Of a DNA stretch of 36,683 nt, positions 30,975 through 36,683 are shown one piece after another. The stretch lies in the NCBI GenBank assembly GCA_025363455.1, contig JANYDW010000044.1:1-36683 (forward strand), given 5' to 3'. Numbering within the stretch: position 1 is the stretch's first letter; each line of letters opens with the position of its first letter. The DNA is from Oleiharenicola sp. (GTDB lineage: Bacteria > Verrucomicrobiota > Verrucomicrobiia > Opitutales > Opitutaceae). The position numbers were made by a program, and so were the translations under genes. The notes under the pieces were generated by a model that had not been told where the DNA came from, did no database searches, and saw only the letters and a list, made by a program, of their open reading frames with translations.

Positions 30975-32241
30975 GGGCGGTGACTCCACGCGCCCCGTCG
31001 GGCGCGAAGGTGATGATGTTGTGGGTGAAATTAACTGTGGGCCGGGTGCCCTCACCCGGCGAGGCCGTACCTCCGCGGGGTGAGGGCACCCCGCCCACAC
31101 CTGCGGAGGCCGGCTCCAGCCGCGCCAGGTCATCCAGCCAGGCCTCGACGTCGCGGAGCCCGCGCGTCTCGCGCAGGGTGGCGTTGAGGATGACGCCGCG
31201 CAACCTGCCGGCGGCGAACAAATCCTCCGCCAGCGTGCCCGCCAGGCTGCAAAGCAGCTCGAACTGCTCCGGGCGCGTCCAGACGGCGGCGGAGCTGTCG
31301 AGACTGAGGATGAAACCGTCGCGGCTCTCGGCCGCAAATTGGCGCACCATCATCTGGCCCAACCGCGCGCTAGCCTTCCAGTGGATCAGCCGGTGCGAGT
31401 CGCCCTGCGCGTATTTGCGCAGCGCCAGCAGGTCGTCGCCCGTACCCGCCCGCGCGGTGCGTCGGCCTTGCGATCCGGTATGTGCCGCCATGGCGCCAAT
31501 CCACTGGTATTTAACCTGCGCCGGCCAGACCAGCACGGTCTGCTTCAGGTCGGTGCCGATGTTCTTCCGAAGGAAACCAAATGGGAACAACGAGCCCACG
31601 GCTCCCAGTTCGAGCAGGGCCGCGCCGCGCCGGGCGGGCTTCACGCCCCAGTCCAGCGTGGCGGCACCACCCGGTTCCACCCGCTCCCGTAGCCGGATCC
31701 GACCGCGCGTGATATATTTCTCGGCCGCCGCGAGGATTTCGCGCATCCGCAGGTCCTTGCCGCCGTTCTCCGGTTCGGGGATGTGGCGCGGCTGTGTAGC
31801 CAGCTCGAACCACACGCTATAGGTCGGCAGCCAGCGTTTGCCGTTGCGCAGCTCGATCGTGACCAGCGTCTCGTGGCCCGCCCGCCACGGACCTTGCGGA
31901 CGAATGCGCCAGCTCAGGCCCATGAAGTTAAACCACGACAGCAGGCCACTCAGCAGCAGGCAGGCGAGCAGCAGCGACAGGGTGATGAAGAGGATGTTAC
32001 TCGCGGTGTTGTAGGCCGCCGAACCGATGCCCAGCGCCAGCGCCATCAGGAACAGGCCGGGGACGGTCAGCGCAATGCGGTGCCGTTTCTTGGGGAAGAC
32101 CAGCAGCCATAACAGCGCGTGCCAGCTGAACGCGCGCCGCGCCCGCTCCGGCGCACCGGGGCCGTCCCAGTCCGCCGCCGACGCCACGGCCACGCCCAAC
32201 GCTGCACGCTCAACGCTTAACTTCGAAGTGCCGGCTACCAT
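30943..32241 (-). CDS. DUF58 domain protein of the moxR operon
   Basis: A 432-residue protein. Two membrane helices lie at about 53-72 and 80-105 (ALTVPGLFLMALALGIG; NILFITLSLLLACLLLSGLL). The DUF58 signature is GDDLLALRKYAQGDSHRLIH followed by WKASARLGQMMVRQF, and a vWA-like region with ILSLDSSAAVW follows. Such proteins act with MoxR ATPases. The start is uncertain: the ATG at 32241 lies at the edge of a repeat (AACGTTGAACGC units), and the frame stays open further upstream antisense to nothing but in shadow of moxR. The last ~50 residues are odd: residues about 382-402 are encoded by a family-A repeat. Confidence 0.85.
   Translation of the reverse strand: MVAGTSKLSVERAALGVAVASAADWDGPGAPERARRAFSWHALLWLLVFPKKRHRIALTVPGLFLMALALGIGSAAYNTASNILFITLSLLLACLLLSGLLSWFNFMGLSWRIRPQGPWRAGHETLVTIELRNGKRWLPTYSVWFELATQPRHIPEPENGGKDLRMREILAAAEKYITRGRIRLRERVEPGGAATLDWGVKPARRGAALLELGAVGSLFPFGFLRKNIGTDLKQTVLVWPAQVKYQWIGAMAAHTGSQGRRTARAGTGDDLLALRKYAQGDSHRLIHWKASARLGQMMVRQFAAESRDGFILSLDSSAAVWTRPEQFELLCSLAGTLAEDLFAAGRLRGVILNATLRETRGLRDVEAWLDDLARLEPASAGVGGVPSPRGGTASPGEGTRPTVNFTHNIITFAPDGARGVTAHVDGRQTASA
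31037..31098. repeat. REPIN-like repeat, family A, inside the DUF58 reading frame
   Basis: GTGGGCCGGGTGCCCTCACCCGGC, then GAGGCCGTACCTC, then CGCGGGGTGAGGGCACCCCGCCCAC. Two hairpins are led by GTGG on opposite strands. It is the only family-A element lying within a predicted coding sequence; the DUF58 frame passes through it and encodes VPSPRGGTASPGEG. Confidence 0.8.
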
Positions 32242-32278
32242 TGGGCGTTCAACGTTGAGCGTTGAAGGTTGAGCGTTC
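32205..32278. repeat. Small inverted/tandem AACGCTCAACG-type repeat
   Basis: On the plus strand GCACGCTCAACGCTTAACTTC is followed by GGGCGTTCAACGTTGAGCGT and TGAAGGTTGAGCGTTCC, giving repeated CAACG/CGTTG units that can pair. It fills the gap between moxR and the DUF58 gene and overlaps the start region of the latter. Confidence 0.55.
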
Positions 32279-32284
32279 CGGATG

Positions 32285-33256
32285 TCACTCCGGCACCGGG
32301 ACCGAGTTGATGATGCGCCGCAGGGCGGCCAGCACGGTGCGGCGTTCCTCGAGCGCATCGGAGGTCTGCCGCGCCAGGGACAGGCGGTGCGCCAGCACCG
32401 GGCCAGCCGCTTCCTGCACGTCCTCCGGCACGACAAAATCCCGGCCCTGTACGAGCGCGCGCGCCTGGGCCGCGACCCGCAGCGCCAGACCGCCGCGCAC
32501 ACTGACGCCGGCTTTGAATTCGACCTCGGTCCGCGTGGCGGTGATGATCTTGAGAATGTAGTCCAGCACCGTGTCCTCGACGAAGACCTTGCCGACGAGC
32601 GCCTGCATCTGGTGGATGTCGGACTTGGTGACCACCGGGTTGAGCGCGATGGCATCGTAGCCGAGGCGCGGGCTGCGGAGAATCTCCAGCTCGTCGCCGG
32701 GCTTCGGGTAACCCATTTGCAGCCGCATCAGGAAGCGGTCCATCTGGCTTTCCGGCAGCGGAAAGGTGCCCTCGTAGTCCACGGGATTCTGCGTCGCGAT
32801 GACCATGAAGGGCGCACCCACGGTGTGCGCCTGGCCGTCCACCGTGACCTTGGCGCGGTCCATGACCTCAAGGAGCGCGGACTGGGTCTTCGGTGTGGCC
32901 CGGTTGATCTCGTCGGCCAGCACGACGTTGGCGAAGACCGGCCCGGACTTGAAAACAAACTCCTTGAGCGTCTCGTCGTAGATCGAGACGCCCGTTACAT
33001 CGGTCGGCAGGAGGTCGCTGGTGAACTGGATGCGGGAGAACGCGCAGTCCATCGAACGGGCGAGCGAGTAGGCCAGCGTGGTCTTGCCGACCCCCGGCAG
33101 ATCCTCGATCAGCAGGTGGCCGCCTGCCAGCAGGCAGACCAGCGACTGTTCGATGACGTCGTCCTTGCCCTTGATGGTCTGACGCATGTTGGCCTTGAGT
33201 CGGGTCAGGGCCTCGCGGGTGGACGCGACTTCGGCGGCGGGAGCAAAATCACTCAT
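32285..33256 (-). CDS. MoxR-family AAA+ ATPase
   Basis: A 323-residue MoxR ATPase. The Walker A loop is LPGVGKTT (residues 53-60), Walker [11 protein letters not shown], and [20 protein letters not shown] with QMDRFLM are the sensor and arginine-finger regions typical of MoxR. A C-terminal lid follows ([20 protein letters not shown]). These ATPases act as chaperones that load or activate partner proteins, often vWA/DUF58 proteins encoded next door as here. The start at 33256 ([12 protein letters not shown]) gives the family length; the 43 codons above it fall in repeat-rich sequence. First gene of the moxR-DUF58-transglutaminase set. Confidence 0.93.
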   Translation of the reverse strand: MSDFAPAAEVASTREALTRLKANMRQTIKGKDDVIEQSLVCLLAGGHLLIEDLPGVGKTTLAYSLARSMDCAFSRIQFTSDLLPTDVTGVSIYDETLKEFVFKSGPVFANVVLADEINRATPKTQSALLEVMDRAKVTVDGQAHTVGAPFMVIATQNPVDYEGTFPLPESQMDRFLMRLQMGYPKPGDELEILRSPRLGYDAIALNPVVTKSDIHQMQALVGKVFVEDTVLDYILKIITATRTEVEFKAGVSVRGGLALRVAAQARALVQGRDFVVPEDVQEAAGPVLAHRLSLARQTSDALEERRTVLAALRRIINSVPVPE

Positions 33257-33376
33257 GGGCGGAGCGTAGGGCCGCGTCCGGCTGGCGCAAACGCATTCCC
33301 GGCCGCGAATGGAAATGACATTTACCATACGTCCGGGCGGTTCGTGAACCGGCCACCGGCGGGGCTTTTTATTGGC

Positions 33377-33435
33377 CACGCGCAAAGGGCGCCAAGATCG
33401 CAGCGAAATCCAATCCCTTTGCGACCTTGGCTCAG
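33377..33435. repeat. Dispersed repeat, family D, copy 2
   Basis: CGCGCAAAGGGCGCCAAGATCG, then AAATCCAATCC, then CTTTGCGACCTTGGCTC. It matches the reverse complement of 3697-3762 in order of blocks, and its own ends partly pair (CCAAGATCGCAGCG against TTTGCGACCTTGG). Confidence 0.5.
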
Positions 33436-33439
33436 TTTT

Positions 33440-33498
33440 GTGGGAGCGACCTTGGTCGCGATTCGTACATCAAACATCGCGTGCAAGCACGCTCCCAC
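33440..33498. repeat. REPIN-like repeat, family A (GTGG variant)
   Basis: GTGGGAGCGACCTTGGTCGCG, a spacer, then CGCGTGCAAGCACGCTCCCAC. The two ends GTGGGAGCG and CGCTCCCAC are perfect inverted repeats, while the inner stems differ (GCGACC/GGTCGC against GCGTGC/GCACGC). Confidence 0.85.
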
Positions 33499-33607
33499 GG
33501 GTCCAATCCGGCCCGGGCGTTGGATAGTTAGCGCAATACCGGCGGGATATTCATGCGCCGGTCAATTGCGTTCGCCGGCCTCGCGATTATCTATGCAGCA
33601 CCCCCGT

Positions 33608-35116
33608 ATGAAATTCCCCGCCCCTTCCTGTCTCGGCGTCCTCGCCGCCCTGTGCCTGTTGCGCCCCACCTTCGCCGCCGAAACCGCCCTCCCGCGCGCC
33701 ACGCCTGAGTCCCAAGGCATCTCCTCCGCCGGCATCCAGACGATCATCGACGAACAGGATGCGAAAAAATACGGCATGCACGGCCTGATGATCCTGCGCC
33801 ACGGCAAGGTCGTCGCCGAGGGCTGGTGGACGCCCTACACCGCGAACGAGCCGCACATGCTGTTCTCGCTGAGCAAGAGCTTCACCTCGACCGCCATCGG
33901 CCTCCTTCAGACTGAGGGCCGCCTCAACATCCACGACAAGCTCGCCACTTTCTTCCCCGAGGACGTGCCCGCCGACGCCTCGACCAACGTCAAGGCCATG
34001 CGGCTGCGCGACCTTCTCATGATGTCCACCGGCCAACTCAAGGAGGATGTCGATCGCCTCAACGAACGCCTGATGGCCAATCCCGAGGCCACGAAGAAAT
34101 TCTTTGCCACCCCCGTGCCGCAGAAACCGGGCACCCTGTTCTACTACAACTCTCCGGGCACGTACATGCTCTCGGCCACCGTGACCAAGGTCACCGGCCA
34201 GACCGTGCGCGACTATCTTACGCCGCGCCTGTTCGAACCGCTCGGCATCCCCACCCCCGACTGGGATCTCTCCGTGCAGGGTTACAACCATGGTGCCTCC
34301 GGCCTTCACTTGCGCACCGAGGACGTCGCCAAATTCGGCCAGCTCCTCCTGCAACGCGGCGAGTGGAACGGCCGCCGTCTCGTCCCCGCCGACTGGATCG
34401 ATCTCGCCACATCCCGCCAGACTTCGAACGGTAGCGATCCGGACGGCGACTGGGACCAGGGCTACGGCTTCCAATTCTGGCGCTGTGTCCCCGGCTTCTA
34501 CCGCGCCGACGGGGCCTACGGCCAGTTCTGCATCGTGATGCCCCAATACGACACGGTTGTCGCCATCACCGGCGGCACGAAGGATACCAAGGGCGTGATG
34601 AAGCTGCTCTGGGCGAAACTTATCCCCGAACTGCGCGCCGCCGCCATCCCTGAGAATCCCGCGGCGCTCGCCAATCTCCGTCAGCGTCTCGCGAACCTCT
34701 CTCTGCCCGTGACCACCGGCGCCGCGACCAGCCCGCTTGCCGCCAAGATCTCCGGCCGAAAATTCAACTTCGAGAAAAACAATCTGGAGCTTGAATCCGT
34801 GTCACTCGACGTCGCCACCGATGGCGCGGTGACGTTCAAAGCCCGGCGCTACGACCAGGACCAGGGAGTCACAGCCGGCCGGGGTGAGTGGAAGAAGAGC
34901 GCGTTCCTGATCAGCCGTAATGGCACCCCGCCGGTAGCCGTCTCCGGCGCTTGGACCACCGACGACACCTACTCGATTCAACTCGCCCAATACGGCCAGC
35001 CCTTCCTCGAGACCTTCCGACTGAAATTTGCCGGCGACACCGTGGCCTTGGAGCGCGAGATGAACTGCGGGCCGGCCAGCGACAAACCCGTCACGCTCAC
35101 CGGCAAGGCGCTGTGA
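33608..35116 (+). CDS. Secreted serine hydrolase of the beta-lactamase/class C family
   Basis: A 502-residue protein with a signal peptide (MKFPAPSCLGVLAALCLLRP, cleavage near TFA-AET). The penicillin-recognition fold motifs are S87-L-S-K90 (MLFSLSKSFTSTAIG) and Y-x-N in LFYYNSPGTYMLSA; GYGFQFWRC and YGQFCIVMPQYDTVVAITGG form the C-terminal half of the domain. A beta-rich extension of about 150 residues follows (LESVSLDVATDGAVTFKARR). Homologues include esterases, D-aminopeptidases and EstB-like enzymes, so true beta-lactamase activity should not be assumed. The start at 33608 is fixed by the signal peptide; the open frame extends far upstream antisense to moxR. Confidence 0.9.
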   Translation: MKFPAPSCLGVLAALCLLRPTFAAETALPRATPESQGISSAGIQTIIDEQDAKKYGMHGLMILRHGKVVAEGWWTPYTANEPHMLFSLSKSFTSTAIGLLQTEGRLNIHDKLATFFPEDVPADASTNVKAMRLRDLLMMSTGQLKEDVDRLNERLMANPEATKKFFATPVPQKPGTLFYYNSPGTYMLSATVTKVTGQTVRDYLTPRLFEPLGIPTPDWDLSVQGYNHGASGLHLRTEDVAKFGQLLLQRGEWNGRRLVPADWIDLATSRQTSNGSDPDGDWDQGYGFQFWRCVPGFYRADGAYGQFCIVMPQYDTVVAITGGTKDTKGVMKLLWAKLIPELRAAAIPENPAALANLRQRLANLSLPVTTGAATSPLAAKISGRKFNFEKNNLELESVSLDVATDGAVTFKARRYDQDQGVTAGRGEWKKSAFLISRNGTPPVAVSGAWTTDDTYSIQLAQYGQPFLETFRLKFAGDTVALEREMNCGPASDKPVTLTGKAL

Positions 35117-35147
35117 GCGGCAATTTGGATTCCGCCTGATTGCAAAT

Positions 35148-35198
35148 GGAGGGTCGGGCTCCCGCCCGACCACGGCCGGGCAGGAGCCCGGCCCTCCA
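35148..35198. repeat. REPIN-like repeat, family A (GGAG variant)
   Basis: TGGAGGGTCGGGCTCCCGCCCGACC, then ACG, then GCCGGGCAGGAGCCCGGCCCTCCA. Two hairpins with GGAG leads lie on opposite strands, almost without spacer. It sits downstream of the serine hydrolase gene. Confidence 0.8.
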
Positions 35199-35330
35199 GC
35201 ACTGGCCCGACCCCGACCTCAGCTCTCCTCGATGACCTTCATCTTCGCGGAAAAATCCTCGTTGCCCATCCCGCGGCCTGCCCACCGCACAGGGCTTGTA
35301 TGCCTCGCGCTTTCCGCCCAGCTTCAAGCC

Positions 35331-36164
35331 ATGCAAGATTCCGGAAACCACGCCGAAAACGTCCGTTTATCCGCCGCCAAAATCACCGCCGCGCTTGGTG
35401 GGACGCGGCCGAAAATCGCCATCATCCTCGGCTCCGGTCTCGGTGGTCTGGCCAAGCTCGTGCAAAACCCGGTGACCCTCGCTTATCGAGACCTGCCCGG
35501 CTTTCCGGAGCTCACTGTCGCCGGCCACGCCGGCCAGCTCATCACCGGCCTGCTCAACGGCGTGCCCGTCATCGTCCTGAACGGCCGCAAGCATTTCTAC
35601 GAGACGAGCGATGCCACCCCGCTCAAAACGATGATCCGCGCCGTGCGGGCCGCCGGCGTCGAGACGCTCTTCCTGTCCAATGCCGCGGGCAGCCTCCGCC
35701 CGCACATCAAGGTCAGCGAGCTGATGCTCATCACCGACCACATTAATTTCATGGGTCTCAACCCGCTCGTCGGCCCGAACGACGAGGCCTTCGGTCCGCG
35801 TTTCTTTGCGATGTCTGACGCCTGGGACCCGGCCCACCGCGCGAAACTCCTGGCCGTGGCCCAATCCGCCGGGGTCACTCTGCACCAAGGCGTCTATGTC
35901 GCGTTCCGCGGACCGTCCTTCGAGACGCCTGCCGAGATTCGCGCGGTTCAGGGCTGGGGCGGTGATGCCGTGGGGATGTCCAGCGTGCCCGACTGCCTCA
36001 TCGCCCGGCACTGCGGGCTGAAGGTCGTGGGCGTCTCGTGCATCACCAACATGGGCGCGGGACTCTCGGCGGAAAATCTCACCCACAGCCACACACTGGA
36101 AAACGCCGGCAAGGGCGCTGGCGCGTTCGAGAAACTGGTGCTGGCAGCGGTGAAGGTGCTGTAG
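35331..36164 (+). CDS. Purine nucleoside phosphorylase (trimeric, PNP/MTAP family)
   Basis: It splits purine nucleosides with phosphate for salvage. The 277-residue product has the length of the trimeric family. Key residues are present: phosphate-binding S35 in LGSGLGGL, H88 in NGRKHFYE, NAAGSL, the ITDHIN motif, E198 in GPSFETPAE, VGMSSVPD, and N240 in CITNMGAG. E198 and N240 correspond to human E201 and N243, which bind the purine, so 6-oxopurines (inosine, guanosine) are the expected substrates. The start at 35331 (MQDSGNHAEN) is chosen over the longer frame at 35232, which adds an unrelated 33 residues. Together with the thymidine phosphorylase it indicates nucleoside salvage. Confidence 0.94.
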   Translation: MQDSGNHAENVRLSAAKITAALGGTRPKIAIILGSGLGGLAKLVQNPVTLAYRDLPGFPELTVAGHAGQLITGLLNGVPVIVLNGRKHFYETSDATPLKTMIRAVRAAGVETLFLSNAAGSLRPHIKVSELMLITDHINFMGLNPLVGPNDEAFGPRFFAMSDAWDPAHRAKLLAVAQSAGVTLHQGVYVAFRGPSFETPAEIRAVQGWGGDAVGMSSVPDCLIARHCGLKVVGVSCITNMGAGLSAENLTHSHTLENAGKGAGAFEKLVLAAVKVL

Positions 36165-36180
36165 GGTGCGCTGCCTTACT

Positions 36181-36248
36181 GTGGGAAGGGCTTTATGCCC
36201 CGGCGGGACATCATTCCGCAAACTGCCGGAGCATAAAGCCCCTCCTAC
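36181..36248. repeat. REPIN-like repeat, family A
   Basis: GTGGGAAGGGCTTTATGCCCC, a 32-base spacer, then GGAGCATAAAGCCCCTCCTAC. It closely resembles 8363-8432, including the GGGCTTTA-GCCC stem. It lies between the convergent PNP and dehydratase genes. Confidence 0.88.
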
Positions 36249-36282
36249 AGTTCAAACCAAGAGGTGAACAGGGCGACTAGCC

Positions 36283-36576
36283 CTACCCCACCCACGAGAT
36301 CGCCGAAATCTTCCTGGCGAGCTCGATGTCCTTGGCCGTGACCTTGCCGCCGGCGTCGTGGGTGTTCAGCCGGATGACGACACGATTGTAGACATTCGTC
36401 CAGTCCGGGTGGTGGTCCATCGCCTCGGCCTCGAAGCTTACCCGCACCATGAAGGACATCGCCTCGCGAAAACTACCGAACTTGAAGGCCTTCTCCAGCG
36501 CGTCGCGCTTGCAGGTCCAACCCGGCAACGCGGCAAGGGCAGCGGTGATCTTGGCGGGGGTGAGCGGCGTGGCCAT
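36283..36576 (-). CDS. phhB: Pterin-4a-carbinolamine dehydratase
   Basis: A small protein of 97 residues with the whole PCD signature: AMDHHPDWTNVYNRVVIRLN then THDAGGKVTAKDIELA; H55, H56 and H73 are the active-site histidines. It dehydrates 4a-hydroxytetrahydropterin, in many bacteria as part of phenylalanine hydroxylase recycling; in others it serves molybdopterin-related or unknown roles. No phhA (phenylalanine hydroxylase) is in the window. It is a single gene. Confidence 0.94.
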   Translation of the reverse strand: MATPLTPAKITAALAALPGWTCKRDALEKAFKFGSFREAMSFMVRVSFEAEAMDHHPDWTNVYNRVVIRLNTHDAGGKVTAKDIELARKISAISWVG

Positions 36577-36622
36577 GACGGCAACATGGCGCGATTCTTA
36601 GCTGAAGCAAGTCGGCGCTCCT

Positions 36623-36683
36623 GTAGGGCGGGATCGCTGATCCCGCCACGAGAACGATTGTGTATGCGACGGCGGGATCAGCG
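36623..36683. repeat. REPIN-like repeat, family A, cut by window end
   Basis: GTAGGGCGGGATCGCTGATCCCGCC, then a spacer, then GGCGGGATCAGCG at the last base. The stem is the same as at 19243-19270. The closing CCTAC end would lie just past the window. Confidence 0.8.

Larger units (their letters stand above)
33257..33607. other. Divergent intergenic region with two repeats
   Basis: There is no gene here. It lies between the divergent moxR and serine hydrolase genes and must hold both promoters, though I cannot pick convincing boxes. It contains the family-D copy at 33377-33435 and the family-A element at 33440-33498. Confidence 0.6.

Noticed and set aside
36038..36280. 80-codon frame at the end of the PNP gene
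   Set aside because: It overlaps the PNP 3' end in another frame and continues into a family-A repeat; no family pattern.

Overview
The window is a high-GC, gene-dense stretch of chromosome. It most resembles a Verrucomicrobiota bacterium of the Opitutaceae type. Reasons: lpxC is fused to fabZ and followed at once by lpxA (known from Bacteroidota, Verrucomicrobiota and relatives); there is a VPEQGST-type PEP-CTERM protein, a secreted sulfatase and a GH88/105-type hydrolase; Shine-Dalgarno sequences are weak; and intergenic space is packed with palindromic repeats. The taxonomic call is inference, since no rRNA or other marker is present.

Layout. 1-3.1 kb: the tail of an unknown gene, a DUF971 protein, then lipid A genes lpxC/fabZ and lpxA on the minus strand. 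3.1-5.05 kb: efp with a clear terminator, a VOC protein and a beta-carbonic anhydrase. 5.15-11.95 kb: secreted or catabolic genes on the plus strand (unsaturated glycuronyl hydrolase-like, M61 peptidase with PDZ, dihaem cytochrome c, iolB, and a sulfatase interrupted by an in-frame amber codon near its end). 12.0-14.1 kb: an accessory patch with a RHH/MazF-like toxin-antitoxin pair split by a small inverted-repeat element, an orphan 3' fragment of an rRNA-methyltransferase gene, and an AT-richer PEP-CTERM gene. 14.1-17.3 kb: the intact methyltransferase, a small membrane protein and a divergent thymidine phosphorylase. 17.5-23 kb: argS, a GYF_2 membrane protein, a YihY-family protein, a TPR protein and a second toxin-antitoxin pair. 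23.45-28.14 kb: the cell-elongation operon mreB-mreC-mreD-mrdA. 28.2-33.3 kb: a DUF559 nuclease-like gene enclosed by repeats, then moxR, DUF58 and transglutaminase genes on the minus strand. 33.6-36.6 kb: a secreted serine hydrolase, purine nucleoside phosphorylase and a pterin carbinolamine dehydratase.

The most striking feature is not a gene but the repeat landscape. About fifteen elements have the layout GTAG(G)-hairpin-spacer-hairpin-(C)CTAC; the ends are conserved while the stems differ from copy to copy (REP/REPIN-like). A second, ~100-bp palindromic family bounded by ACACACCCC/GGGGTGTGT appears four times whole and once as a half. The half copy and one whole copy enclose the DUF559 gene. 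Other inverted-repeat elements fill the remaining gaps, so that every junction in the mre operon carries a different structured repeat. No tRNA, rRNA, CRISPR array, integrase or recognisable transposase was found.
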